DNA from: DATGMB01 sp035293845
GTDB taxonomy: Bacteria > Acidobacteriota > Terriglobia > Bryobacterales > Bryobacteraceae
NCBI GenBank assembly: GCA_035293845.1
Contig: DATGMB010000324.1
Coordinates: 1-64,000 of the forward strand
Reading direction: 5' to 3'
Length of the DNA stretch: 64,000 nt
Of the stretch, positions 1 to 8,531 are shown one piece after another (within the stretch, counting starts at the first letter, position 1; each line of letters begins with the position of its first letter). The notes below the pieces were generated by a model, which was not told the origin of the DNA, did not search any database, and was given only the letters and a program-made list of their open reading frames with translations. Position numbers and translations under genes: made by a program.

Positions 1-38
1 GCTTGGAACTCGAACTCGGATTGGCTACACTCTGTCAT

Positions 39-113
39 AGCAAAGGCCGCTTTCTGTCTGGCACAAACATGGTGTGGAAACTACGTTTATGCCAGAAGAA
101 GCGGCTTTTTGCT
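39..113. repeat. Imperfect inverted repeat at the 3' end of the HAF-repeat gene
   Basis: Arms at 39-62 (AGCAAAGGCCGCTTT...) and 91-113 (...AAGCGGCTTTTTGCT) are complementary with a few mismatches and enclose about 28 bases. The right arm covers the last codons of the leftward HAF-repeat gene, whose stop lies in the loop at 87-89. It could act as a terminator-like hairpin or be the relic of an element end. No transposase is visible. Confidence 0.5.
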
Positions 114-1247
114 AGAGGGTGCGTGAGAAATCCGGGCTAGGAAACCCGTGCCGGCGCCCGGAAAATCGATGATGGTGAGAGTGCCGTCCGCGGTCCGGCG
201 GAAGCCGTGAGACACCAGGTTGGCATCCAGATAGGAACCGGCGACCACACCCGGCGCGTTGATATCCATCGGTCCGAAATCCCTCACGCCCGGGACATTG
301 AAGACCGTGAAGGAGCCGTTCTGATCGCGAATGAAGGCGTTCCCGCCCGCTACGCCGAAAACGCTTCCGGCAATCTCTCCGCCATCGTTGATGGTGGCGG
401 GAAAGGTATCCGCGGAATTGGGGACAGCCACCACGGTGAATGTGCCGTTCCGGTCCCGCAGAAAACCGTGCACGTTGCATTGCGGGTCGTAATAATACCC
501 GGCGATTTTTCCGCCCGCATTGATCCCCTGCGGGTAGGTCAGGCCGAGAAAACACGCGTTCGCGATGGTCCCGGCCCCGGGAGCATCGAACGCGGTCACA
601 GTGCCGTGCGCATCGCGCAGGAAGCCGTGACCGAGGAAGCCGGCATCAAAAAAATATCCCGTAATCTCGCCGGCCGCGTTGATGGAGAGGGGAATCGTGC
701 CGTTTACCGCTCCTGGGGCATCGAACGTGGCGATCGCGCCGTGGTGATCCCAAACGAAGCCGTGCTGGTTGCCGCTCGCATCGAAGTATCCACCGGTGGC
801 TTGCCCGCTGGGGCTGAGGCTGCTTCCGGGCGGCCCCTCGCTGAAAACGAGGCTGTACGCTACCGCGCCCGGAACGTCGAAGATCGTGAATGTGCCGCTC
901 TTGTCCCGCAGGAAGCCATGCGGCAGGCCATTGGCATCGACGCTGTATCCCAGCACATCCCCGGCATTGTTGATCGCGACGGGGTCCGTGCAGCCGGGAA
1001 ATGATGGAGGCGTTTGGCAGGGTCCCGCATCGAATGTGAGGAACGTGCCGGCGGCCTGCGCGAGCGGGCTTGCCGCGGCGGAGCGTTGGTCTGGTGCGAG
1101 GTTGCTCGTCACCGCCGCACGAGCCATGCGCGGGCCGGTACGCTGACCTGCCGGGCGCTGCCCGTAGATTGGTGAACCACAAACGAGGAGTGCCGCAACA
1201 GCAATCGGAAAGGCACTCGCCAATCGGAACAGACTCGCTGGTTTCAT
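87..1247 (-). CDS. Secreted HAF-repeat protein
   Basis: A 386-residue protein of unknown function, expected outside the cytoplasm. The start at 1247 is chosen over an upstream in-frame ATG at 1349 because it directly precedes a signal peptide (MKPASLFRLASAFPIAVAAL...) and follows a good ribosome binding site, AAGGAG, about 6 bases away. After a short variable stretch the chain consists of about seven imperfect repeats of roughly 50 residues. Their recurring elements are INxxGxIxGYxxD, HGFLRD and GTFTxFDVPGA, the pattern of the HAF-repeat family of extracellular proteins (often predicted beta-propellers), which is common in Acidobacteria. The C-terminal residues run into an inverted repeat. 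It stands alone, divergent from the genes to its right. Family assignment is good; function is not known. Confidence 0.8.
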   Translation of the reverse strand: MKPASLFRLASAFPIAVAALLVCGSPIYGQRPAGQRTGPRMARAAVTSNLAPDQRSAAASPLAQAAGTFLTFDAGPCQTPPSFPGCTDPVAINNAGDVLGYSVDANGLPHGFLRDKSGTFTIFDVPGAVAYSLVFSEGPPGSSLSPSGQATGGYFDASGNQHGFVWDHHGAIATFDAPGAVNGTIPLSINAAGEITGYFFDAGFLGHGFLRDAHGTVTAFDAPGAGTIANACFLGLTYPQGINAGGKIAGYYYDPQCNVHGFLRDRNGTFTVVAVPNSADTFPATINDGGEIAGSVFGVAGGNAFIRDQNGSFTVFNVPGVRDFGPMDINAPGVVAGSYLDANLVSHGFRRTADGTLTIIDFPGAGTGFLARISHAPSSKKPLLLA

Positions 1248-1456
1248 GTGTTTCTCCTTCGCTGAGGGGGTGGATGGGGATGCCGTGGAGGGGACCTTCT
1301 GCAATGCAGGCTGTGCTCGGCAGCGCACGGCAGTACGAGACGCTATCACCGCCGGAGGAGGTGGTCAAGGCCGCCGGATCCACTCCGGCAGGACGCGGTG
1401 GCGCGGCGTATGATGACGAATCATGCGTTGCCTCTGTGCGTTCGCCATCGCCGGCG

Positions 1457-1765
1457 ATGTGGCATTTAAGTGTCCACGGCCGGAACCAGATCGTCACGGC
1501 GCCGCAATGCACCATGGCCGCACTCGCGGAGGAACTGGGTAACTCCTTCGGTGTGGAGCGCCCGGTCGTCGACAAAACGGGCCTGACCGGCAAGTACGAG
1601 ATCCGCCTGGAAGCCACGCCCGCATGGCGGATCAATACCGATCCGCAACTGACCGATATCCCTGTCGCGACCGCGCTTCAGGAGCACCTCGGTCTCAAGC
1701 TGCAGCCGCAGAAGGAACCGCTCGAAGTTCTCGTGATCGATCGCATGGAGAAGCCGTCCGCTTCA
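1457..1765 (+). pseudogene. C-terminal remnant of a TIGR03435-family protein
   Basis: About 95 residues match the C-terminal end of the acidobacterial TIGR03435 family: MAALAEEL, then PVVDKTGLTGKYEIRL, then ATALQEHLGLKLQPQKEP and VLVIDRMEKPS. Intact members are several hundred residues long and normally end just after this EKPS motif. Here the N-terminal part is missing, the upstream in-frame sequence shows no resemblance to the family, and the frame runs on past the expected end to 1873. I see no ribosome binding site. It is best read as a decayed fragment left by a deletion or partial duplication. TIGR03435 genes are usually multicopy in Solibacter-like genomes. Confidence 0.7.
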
Positions 1766-1862
1766 TCTGTGCGGATTCTCGCCGTTGCACCACCGGGGAG
1801 CGATTCCGCACATCCACAGTGGCAGACCGAGTGCTTAGCCTCAGCCAAGGAGGCCGCTCCGT

Positions 1863-3455
1863 ATGTTTCGTGAAACGTTTCGATTTGTTCCCGTTACGGC
1901 GCTGCTGGCGATACTTGCTCTATTCCTGACCGTCACCGGATTACCGGCACAGACCGCTCCGATTTACCAGGTCACGGTTGTGGAGCGGACCGTGAAGGCG
2001 GTCAATTATCAGTACCGCACCGGGCCGACCCGGATCGATTTCCGCGGCACCGTGCTGATGCCGATGGCGAAAGGCGATGCCGTCGTGGAGTCCAAGTCCG
2101 GGCGCACCGCGATCGAAGCCCACCTTTCGCACGTGGGTCCTTCCCAGCGGTACGGCCCCGAGTATCTGACGTACGTGCTGTGGGCGATCACTCCGGAAGG
2201 GCACGCCAAGAACCTCGGCGAGGTGGTGACCGATCCTTCCGACCGCGCCAGACTCACCGTAACCACGGATCTGCAGGCGTTCGGTCTGATCGTGACGGCC
2301 GAGCCGTACGCGGCCGTGCGGCAGCCCAGCGACGTGGTGGTGATCGAGAATGAAATCCGGCCCGATACCATCGGCAACGTCGAACCGATACAGGCCAAGA
2401 CCGAGCTGCTGCCGCGCGGGCACTACACCTATAATGTCCCGGCTCAGGGCGCCGCACCCGCGGCGAATGCCGTCATGCTGCCGATGGACCGCTATGAAGC
2501 GCAGCTCGAGGTTTACGAGGCGCAGAACGCGGTGCAGATTGCGCGCGCGGCCGGCGCCGACCGCTACGCGCCGGATACCTACGCGCGCGCCGAGGAAATG
2601 CTTCACAACGCGCAGCGCCTCCAGGCGGAGAAGATGGACCGCAGCACGATCGTGACCGAGGCACGGCACGCCGCCCAAACCGCCGAGGACGCGCGCATTC
2701 TGGCCGAGCAGCGCAAACGCGATCAGGAGCTCGCCGACGCCCGTGCCGCCGCGCAGCACGAGCAGGAGCTGCGGCAGCAGGCCGAGGCGGAAGCGCAGCG
2801 CGCGCGGGCGCAGGCCGAAGCCGACCGCGCGCAATTGCAGGAGGTGCGCACGGAGCGCACGCAGCAGGCGGAGGTCCAGCTCTCGCCGCCGGCTCAGACC
2901 ACCGAAACTCAGGTTGCGCCACCGGCCCGCATGCCCGCTCAGACGATGTCGCCGCCGCCCATCGGCGCGATCGAAGAGTCCCCCGCCGGCACGCCGTCGA
3001 CTGCCGAGAAGACCGCGCTGCGCGTGCAACTGCTCGGTCAGTTGAATTCCGCCATGTTGACGCGCGACACGCCGCGCGGGCTGGTGGTGACGGTCGGGGA
3101 TGCGGATTTTCGCGGCGCCGCGCTGCGTCCGGAAATTTACTTCAGCCTGGCACGGATCGCCGCTGCGATCGCGGCGCATCCGGGGCTGCGCGTGACCGTC
3201 GAAGGCAACTGCGACAGTCCGGCCGGAGACCGCGAGGCTTCCGAGCGCGCCGAGGCTGTCCGCTACGCTTTGATCCGGTCCGGTCTTTCTCCGGCAGTTA
3301 TCAGCGCGACGAGTCTGGGCGACACGCGTCCGATCGTCTCCAATGCATCTGCCGGCGGCCGGATCCAGAATCGCCGGGTCGAGATCACCATCGCGGGCGA
3401 CCCGATCGGCACGAAGGCGTCCTGGGACCGCACCTACTCGGTAATGCCGAAATAA
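1863..3455 (+). CDS. OmpA-family envelope protein with coiled coil
   Basis: A 530-residue protein predicted to be exported and to bind peptidoglycan. The start is set by AAGGAGG nine bases upstream. Residues 1-30 form a signal peptide ending near GLPAQT. Residues about 30-200 are an unassigned beta-rich domain. Residues about 210-335 are Ala/Glu/Gln-rich and probably a coiled coil, resembling the DUF4398 helical domain found before OmpA domains. A Pro-rich linker (about 335-385) precedes a C-terminal OmpA-like domain (about 385-515). That domain keeps the Asp and Arg of the diaminopimelate-binding motif (EGNCDS, NRRVEI), although the usual EGHTDS has become EGNCDS. It probably links the outer membrane to the cell wall. 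It converges with the SDR gene, four bases away. Confidence 0.82.
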   Translation: MFRETFRFVPVTALLAILALFLTVTGLPAQTAPIYQVTVVERTVKAVNYQYRTGPTRIDFRGTVLMPMAKGDAVVESKSGRTAIEAHLSHVGPSQRYGPEYLTYVLWAITPEGHAKNLGEVVTDPSDRARLTVTTDLQAFGLIVTAEPYAAVRQPSDVVVIENEIRPDTIGNVEPIQAKTELLPRGHYTYNVPAQGAAPAANAVMLPMDRYEAQLEVYEAQNAVQIARAAGADRYAPDTYARAEEMLHNAQRLQAEKMDRSTIVTEARHAAQTAEDARILAEQRKRDQELADARAAAQHEQELRQQAEAEAQRARAQAEADRAQLQEVRTERTQQAEVQLSPPAQTTETQVAPPARMPAQTMSPPPIGAIEESPAGTPSTAEKTALRVQLLGQLNSAMLTRDTPRGLVVTVGDADFRGAALRPEIYFSLARIAAAIAAHPGLRVTVEGNCDSPAGDREASERAEAVRYALIRSGLSPAVISATSLGDTRPIVSNASAGGRIQNRRVEITIAGDPIGTKASWDRTYSVMPK

Positions 3456-3459
3456 TGGC

Positions 3460-4236
3460 TCACCCGAGCACGGGAAACCGCCCGACCGGGAACGTATCCA
3501 CGGGCGCGGAGCGCTGCTGCACCAGCACGCCGCCATCGACCACCAGGCACGCGCCCGTGATGTAGCGCGCATCGGCGGTGGCGAGGAATACCGTCGGTCC
3601 GGCGAGATCCTCCGGATCGCCGAGCCGGCCCAGCGGCACCACCTGGCCGCGCTCGGCCGCGGTGGCGTCGTCGATATCGTACGTCCGGATCAGCCCCGGC
3701 ACGATGGCATTCACCCGCACGCCGTATGGCGCGAGATCGAGCGCCATCGCGCGCGTCATCGCCTCGATCCCGCCCTTCGACGCATCGTAGGCCACATTGC
3801 CGCGGTGCGCTTTGGTGGCGCCGCCGCTCGACATGTTGAGGATCACGCCCGAGCGCTTCCGCGCCATCACGTGAGCCGCGCGCAGCGAGCACAGGAACGC
3901 TCCCTTCAGGTTCACGTCGAGCAGGTGGTCCCACCAGGCCTCATCGGCCTCGAGCACGTGCCGGGCGGCGTGGATATCGCCGGCATTGTTCACCAGCACG
4001 TCGATGGTTCCGAAGCGCGCCAGCACCGCATCGAACATGGCGTCGACCTGCGTCTTGTCCGAGACGTCCGCCCCGATGGCGATCGCGCCCGGGATTCTCG
4101 CGGCCACTTCCTCCGCCCGCTCGCGCGCGAGATCGTTGACCGCGACCTTAGCGCCTTCGCGGCCGAAGCGCTCCGCCACCGCCCGCCCGATGCCGTGGCC
4201 CGCGCCCGTCACCAGCACTGCCTGACCATCAAACCG
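3460..4236 (-). CDS. SDR-family NAD(P)-dependent oxidoreductase
   Basis: A classical short-chain dehydrogenase of about 258 residues with cofactor motif TGAGHGIG, structural motif NNAG, and catalytic Ser and Tyr/Lys (MSSGG ... YDASK). VVDGG near the C terminus is typical of FabG-like members. I prefer the TTG start at 4236. It sits right after GGAGGG and overlaps the stop of the upstream membrane-protein gene (4229-4231), which suggests translational coupling, and the FDGQAVLVTG segment matches the usual N terminus. An in-frame ATG at 4290 would add 18 atypical basic residues. The substrate cannot be told from sequence. Confidence 0.85.
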   Translation of the reverse strand, partial: RFDGQAVLVTGAGHGIGRAVAERFGREGAKVAVNDLARERAEEVAARIPGAIAIGADVSDKTQVDAMFDAVLARFGTIDVLVNNAGDIHAARHVLEADEAWWDHLLDVNLKGAFLCSLRAAHVMARKRSGVILNMSSGGATKAHRGNVAYDASKGGIEAMTRAMALDLAPYGVRVNAIVPGLIRTYDIDDATAAERGQVVPLGRLGDPEDLAGPTVFLATADARYITGACLVVDGGVLVQQRSAPVDTFPVGRFPVLG

Positions 4237-4693
4237 CAAGCCGCCCTCCGTCCGCCGCCGTTGCTTCCGCACGCGCCCACCCCACCGCAACCTGCGGCGC
4301 GGCCGGCAGCGCGCGCGAGTAAACCTCCGAGGACACCGTTTCGTCCTGATCGTCCTGATCGTCCTCGCCGTAAACGTGCACGTAATAGCTCGCCAGGCCG
4401 CAGCCGATCAGTAGCGCCGCCAGAATCCCGATCCATTTCAGCGTCCCGCCGTTCCACGCGTTCTTGCCCGCTACCGCCGCCGCCGTGGCCTTCACCACCG
4501 CGAACGCCGCGCCCGTCCCGAGCCCCAGCTTGAGGTACCACGGCATGAGGTCGAGATGCGCCTGCCCGCCCACCTCGCTCCAGAGGAAAAATACCGCCAT
4601 AATGGCGATCAAAAACTGCGCCGCATAGGCGAGGCGGAGGATTGGCATGGCGCGCGAAGCCGTTTGCGGAGCCGGCTGCTGTTCGGGACTCAT
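4229..4693 (-). CDS. Small membrane protein, unknown function
   Basis: About 154 residues with three hydrophobic segments: around LRLAYAAQFLIAIMAVFFLW, around LKLGLGTGAAFAVVKATAAA, and around WIGILAALLIGCGLASYYV. An acidic stretch (EDDQDDQDE) and a variable Ala-rich tail follow. I chose ATG 4693; an in-frame GTG at 4699 is possible. The family is not recognised. Its stop overlaps the SDR start, so the two are probably co-transcribed. Confidence 0.65.
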   Translation of the reverse strand: MSPEQQPAPQTASRAMPILRLAYAAQFLIAIMAVFFLWSEVGGQAHLDLMPWYLKLGLGTGAAFAVVKATAAAVAGKNAWNGGTLKWIGILAALLIGCGLASYYVHVYGEDDQDDQDETVSSEVYSRALPAAPQVAVGWARAEATAADGGRLAV

Positions 4694-4764
4694 AGGCACA
4701 TCTTACTATCGCGCTGAACCCACCCTGTCATTCTTGCGGCCGGAAGAGCGAGTGTGGAATGGCC

Positions 4765-4795
4765 TTGACAAGCATGCATGCGTGGCGCATATACT
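4765..4795 (+). promoter_or_regulatory. Promoter of the padR operon
   Basis: A perfect -35 hexamer TTGACA lies at 4765-4770. The best -10 match is TATACT at 4790-4795, which gives an unusually long 19-base spacer; CATATA at 4788-4793 would give 17. The spacer contains the 10-base palindrome GCATGCATGC (4772-4781), and the -10 lies inside the larger operator-like palindrome. Confidence 0.65.
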
Positions 4796-4804
4796 ATATG
4801 CGCC
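4784..4804. promoter_or_regulatory. Perfect palindrome, likely PadR operator
   Basis: Ten-base arms GGCGCATATA (4784-4793) and TATATGCGCC (4795-4804) are perfectly complementary around a single central C. The site overlaps the -10 element and lies 24 bases before the PadR start codon. PadR-family repressors usually bind such A/T-centred dyads and control their own operon, so this is most simply an autoregulatory operator. Confidence 0.75.
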
Positions 4805-4827
4805 GCACAAGGAAGCGCGAGGATTTC

Positions 4828-5193
4828 ATGGGAGTGGATCGGGACCGCGGGATCGAGAGACACCTGCCATTGCGGCGGGTCGAGTTTCACATCCTCCTCA
4901 GCCTCGCAGCCGGCGAACGGCACGGCTACGGAATCATTCAGGACATTGAACGGCGCGGCGAAACACCGGTCCCTGACGTGGGGACGATGTACCGCGCCCT
5001 CGCACGCATGGCGGAAGCCGGTCTGATCGAGGCCGCGGACCGCCGGCCGGCGGCGGATTCTGGCGACGAGCGGCGAAACTACTACCGCATCACCGATCTG
5101 GGTATCCGGGTCGCGCGCGCGGAGGCGCGAAGGCTCGGAACGCTGGTCCAGGCGGCACGCCTCGGCGGCCTCCTTCCGAAGGAGGTCAAATGA
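4828..5193 (+). CDS. PadR-family transcriptional regulator
   Basis: A 121-residue winged-helix regulator. The start at 4828 has GAGGA five bases upstream; an in-frame ATG at 4759 lies before the promoter and is excluded. The PadR core is clear: LPLRRVEFHILLSLAAGERHGYGIIQDI, then the recognition segment DVGTMYRALARMAEAGLIE and the wing with RRNYYRIT. It lacks a long C-terminal effector domain. The ATGA overlap with the next gene couples it to the ADOP permease, the standard arrangement in Acidobacteria, so it probably represses its own operon through the palindrome at 4784-4804. The ligand is unknown. Confidence 0.9.
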   Translation: MGVDRDRGIERHLPLRRVEFHILLSLAAGERHGYGIIQDIERRGETPVPDVGTMYRALARMAEAGLIEAADRRPAADSGDERRNYYRITDLGIRVARAEARRLGTLVQAARLGGLLPKEVK

Positions 5194-7859
5194 CGCGGCT
5201 TCGCCTGCTCCGCATCTCGGAACGCTGGCTCCGCCTGTTGCAGCATCTGTATCCGCCGGACTTCCGCGAGGAAATGGGTAGCGCCGTGGTCGAGGCGTAT
5301 CTGGATCGGGCCCGCGATTCGCGGAAACGCGGGAGGCTCCCGCTCGTTGCCCTCTGGCTCGGCGCTCTGATCGACTCGCTGCGCAACGGCCTTGCCGAGC
5401 GGCTGCGCCCCGCGGCCTCGTGGCGGCGCGCGGGCAACTGGGGCCGCGATATCGAGCTCGTCCAGCGCCGGCTCGTGCGCACTCCGATCTTCACCATGAC
5501 GGCGATCGGGACCCTGACCATCGGGCTCGGCATGTTCGCCGTGGCCTATACCGCCGTTAAGAGGGTGCTGCTCGATCCGATGCCGTACAAAAATCCTGGC
5601 GACCTGTACTACGTCTGGCGCGATTACCGTCCCATCGCCGAGCTCGATCGCGGCGGACTGGGCGGGCCGGACATCGTCGAGCTCCAAAGACCCAACGCGA
5701 TCATCCAAGGCGCGGCGGGCTTGCAGCCTTTCCTGGGCGGCATATTCGCACTGCGGGAAGGCGCCGAACCCATGGAAATCGCCGTCACGTGGACGTCGCC
5801 GAACCTGTTCGATCTGCTCGGCGTGGCGCCCGCCCTCGGCCGCAGCTTTGCGCCGGACGAAATCGGGCCGGGCCGCAGTCAGGTCATCATCCTGACGCAC
5901 CAGTTGTGGAAGCGCCTCGGAGCCGACCCCGGCATCGTCGGCAGGGACGTGCGCCTTCAGGGGCGGCCGTTCCGGGTAATCGGCGTGCTGCCCGCTGACT
6001 TCGCTTTCGTGCGCAACGATGCGGCCGCGCCGCCGCAGCATGTCGACGCCTATATTCCGTTCGAGGCCAGGCTCGCGGATGCGAATCCGCAATATGGCGC
6101 GTATGCGTGCCTCATCCGCGCCCGCCATGGCGCATCGGCCGCCGCTGTGGCCGCGGCGGTCAACGCTGCCGGCCGCGCCATCGATGCGCGCGATTTCCAT
6201 GGCCGCGGCCTGAAGCTGTACGCGGTGGAACTGAAGGCGGACGTGATCTCGCGCATTCGGCCCGCGCTCATCGCGCTCGGCGCCGCCGGCCTGGTCCTCG
6301 TGTTCATGCTGATGCTGAATCTCGCGTCGGTGCTGCTCGCGCGCGCGGCCCAGCGCGCGCAGGAAGTCGCGGTTTCGCGCGCTCTCGGCGCCAACACCAT
6401 TGCCATCGTGCGCTCGACTCTGCTCGAAGGCGGGCTGCTCGGCATTGCCGGCGGCGCGCTCGGCACGCTGATCGCGGCCTGGGCCACAAATGCGCTCGTT
6501 GCGCTCGCTCCCCTCGACCTGCCGCGCCGCGAAGCCATCGCCATCGACTGGCGCATCGGCGCCGTGGTAATTGCCGCCGGCGGCCTGCTCGGTGTGCTGG
6601 CCGCGGCGGCGCCGGCCGTTTGGGCGGCGCGAACCCCGCTTTCGCTGCTTCTCGCGGGCAGCGCCGTTCGTGGCAGCGGCGGGCACGGCCGTCTGCGCCG
6701 CGGCATGGTGGTCGCGCAGGTGGCGCTCTCGCTGGTCCTGCTGAGCAGCGCCGCCCTCGTGGTGCGCAGCTTCGCGCGGCTGCTGCGGGATGATCCGGGC
6801 TTCCGGCCGGAGGGCGTCTTCACCGTCCGCCTGCGAGTGCCGCCGGAATTTATTCCCAAAATGAGCGATGCCTTCGAATTCCAGGACCGCGTGCAGCACG
6901 CGCTGGCCGCCATTCCCGGCGTTACGGGAGCGAGCGCCACCTCGGTTCTTCCGCTCACGGCGGCGGCTCCTCAGGCGACCATCACCTTCCCCGGCGCGCC
7001 CGGCAACACCGGCAACGCCGGGCGGGATACCGTGACCGCGGATCTGATCGCGGTGCGCGCACACTACATCGAGGTCATGGGCATGAGGCTGCGCGCCGGC
7101 CGGGGCTTCACGGAAGCCCGCCAAAACGGCGTGTCCGAAGCGATCATCGACACCGCGATTGTTCGGCGTTTCTTTCCGGACGGCAACGCGATCGGCGCCG
7201 AAATCCGGTTGGGCCCGCGGCCCTTCACGATCATCGGCGTGGTCGATCAGGCCCGCCTCTACAACGTACACGCCGATGGACGGCCGCAGATTCTGGTGCG
7301 GTCCGAGGACCTCGGGATGCGTCCTCTGTTCTACGTCATGCGGACCACGCGGGAGCCGCACTCGCTCCTGCCCGATGTCCGTGCGGCCGTTCATCGCATT
7401 GACCCGCGGATTCCCGCCGGCGACGCCCGCGCCATGGAGGACATCGTGGATGCATCGCTCAGCCCGCAGTCGATCGGTTCGGCCCTGATCGGCGCGTTCG
7501 CCGCCGGCGCGCTCCTGCTCGCGGCGATGGGCTTATTCGGGGTCGTGTCGGGATCGGTTACGCGGCGGCGTCACGAACTGGCCGTGCGCCTGGCGCTCGG
7601 AGCCGATCATCGCCGCATCTTCCGCCTGGTGCTGAAGGAGGGCGCGGTGCTCGTGATCGCGGGGCTGCTGATCGGCGCGCCGGGAATCTACATCGCGAAG
7701 AACCTCATTCGCGGCATGCTCGCCGGCGTTTCGCCTTCCGATCCGGTTACGCTGCTGGCCGCTGCCGTTGGTCTGCTGTTCGTGGCCATGGCGGCATGCT
7801 ATGTACCCGCGCGACGCGCCGTCCGGATTGAGCCGGCGCAGTTGCTTCGTCAGGAGTGA
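5190..7859 (+). CDS. ADOP-family ABC transporter permease
   Basis: An 889-residue inner-membrane permease of the 'acidobacterial duplicated orphan permease' type. A cytoplasmic prefix of about 85 residues (RLLQHLYPPDFREEM...) precedes two MacB/FtsX halves. Each half has a first transmembrane helix, a periplasmic MacB_PCD domain and an FtsX core. The first membrane block is near residues 95-125 and 355-475; the second periplasmic domain is near 545-740 and its FtsX core near 765-885. Motifs such as AQEVAVSRALGA and RHELAVRLALGA mark the two FtsX cores. No ATPase is encoded nearby. The start overlaps the PadR stop (ATGA). MacB-type systems export or transduce force rather than import; the substrate is unknown. 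Confidence 0.9.
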   Translation: MTRLRLLRISERWLRLLQHLYPPDFREEMGSAVVEAYLDRARDSRKRGRLPLVALWLGALIDSLRNGLAERLRPAASWRRAGNWGRDIELVQRRLVRTPIFTMTAIGTLTIGLGMFAVAYTAVKRVLLDPMPYKNPGDLYYVWRDYRPIAELDRGGLGGPDIVELQRPNAIIQGAAGLQPFLGGIFALREGAEPMEIAVTWTSPNLFDLLGVAPALGRSFAPDEIGPGRSQVIILTHQLWKRLGADPGIVGRDVRLQGRPFRVIGVLPADFAFVRNDAAAPPQHVDAYIPFEARLADANPQYGAYACLIRARHGASAAAVAAAVNAAGRAIDARDFHGRGLKLYAVELKADVISRIRPALIALGAAGLVLVFMLMLNLASVLLARAAQRAQEVAVSRALGANTIAIVRSTLLEGGLLGIAGGALGTLIAAWATNALVALAPLDLPRREAIAIDWRIGAVVIAAGGLLGVLAAAAPAVWAARTPLSLLLAGSAVRGSGGHGRLRRGMVVAQVALSLVLLSSAALVVRSFARLLRDDPGFRPEGVFTVRLRVPPEFIPKMSDAFEFQDRVQHALAAIPGVTGASATSVLPLTAAAPQATITFPGAPGNTGNAGRDTVTADLIAVRAHYIEVMGMRLRAGRGFTEARQNGVSEAIIDTAIVRRFFPDGNAIGAEIRLGPRPFTIIGVVDQARLYNVHADGRPQILVRSEDLGMRPLFYVMRTTREPHSLLPDVRAAVHRIDPRIPAGDARAMEDIVDASLSPQSIGSALIGAFAAGALLLAAMGLFGVVSGSVTRRRHELAVRLALGADHRRIFRLVLKEGAVLVIAGLLIGAPGIYIAKNLIRGMLAGVSPSDPVTLLAAAVGLLFVAMAACYVPARRAVRIEPAQLLRQE

Positions 7860-7864
7860 ATTTC

Positions 7865-8500
7865 ATGAGGAAACTGACCGTGGCGCTTGCGATTGCCGTC
7901 CTGGCGCCGGCGCAAACCGTCGATCAACTGATTCCGCACAACGTCAAGGTGGCGGAGGTGGAGTACAAGGGCAAGCGCGCGATCCGGATGGTCGAGGCCG
8001 GCGAAATCGGGAATGGCGAAGCCTACGCCATCGTCAAGGGCGCCGAGTTCCACAATGGCGAAATCGAGGTGGAGCTGGCGGGACAACCGGCGGGTGGCGT
8101 GGGCGCGGCGGCACGCGGATTCATCGGAATTGCCTTCCGGATGAAGGATGGCCAGTTCGAGTACATCTATCTGCGCCCCACGAATGGACGCGCCGACGAC
8201 CAGGTGCGCCGCAATCACTCCGTTCAGTACAGCGCCTATCCGAACTTCAGCTACGCGGTATCCCGCGCGCAAGCGCCGGAGAAGTACGAAAGCTACGCCG
8301 ATCTCGAACCCGGCGTCTGGACGCGGTACCGGATCACGGTCGACGGGACCAAAGCGCGGCTATACGTGCATGGCGCGGCGCAGCCGTGTCTGATCGTGAA
8401 CGATCTCAAACTCGGCGATTCCTCCGGCGGCGTGGCGCTGTGGATCGGCCCCGGCACGGAAGGCTATTTCACCGGTTTGCGGATTCGGAGCGCCAATTAG
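7865..8500 (+). CDS. Secreted jelly-roll (LamG/DUF1080-like) protein
   Basis: A 211-residue protein with a signal peptide (MRKLTVALAIAVLAPAQT). The start at 7865 has AGGAG about nine bases upstream, inside the permease terminus; a GTG at 7856 is less likely. The mature part is beta-rich with features of concanavalin-like or 3-keto-disaccharide-hydrolase-like (DUF1080) sandwiches: FIGIAFRMKDGQFEYIYLRP, WTRYRITVDG, ARLYVHG and GVALWIGPGTEGYF. It may bind or process carbohydrate, but no catalytic residue can be named. It follows the ADOP permease by six bases and is probably the third gene of the PadR operon. Confidence 0.6.
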   Translation: MRKLTVALAIAVLAPAQTVDQLIPHNVKVAEVEYKGKRAIRMVEAGEIGNGEAYAIVKGAEFHNGEIEVELAGQPAGGVGAAARGFIGIAFRMKDGQFEYIYLRPTNGRADDQVRRNHSVQYSAYPNFSYAVSRAQAPEKYESYADLEPGVWTRYRITVDGTKARLYVHGAAQPCLIVNDLKLGDSSGGVALWIGPGTEGYFTGLRIRSAN

Positions 8501-8531
8501 GCCGCCGCTCTTACGCTATCCTGTTACTTAG

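Noticed and set aside
1070..1873. 267-residue plus-strand frame as a complete gene
   Set aside because: Only the segment from about 1457 resembles a protein family; the first 130 codons are antisense to the HAF gene or its upstream region.
5082..7394. 770-residue open frame on the minus strand
   Set aside because: It lies entirely antisense to the ADOP permease, is rich in Arg/His/Gly/Ala without domain motifs, and is a codon-bias shadow of a high-GC gene.
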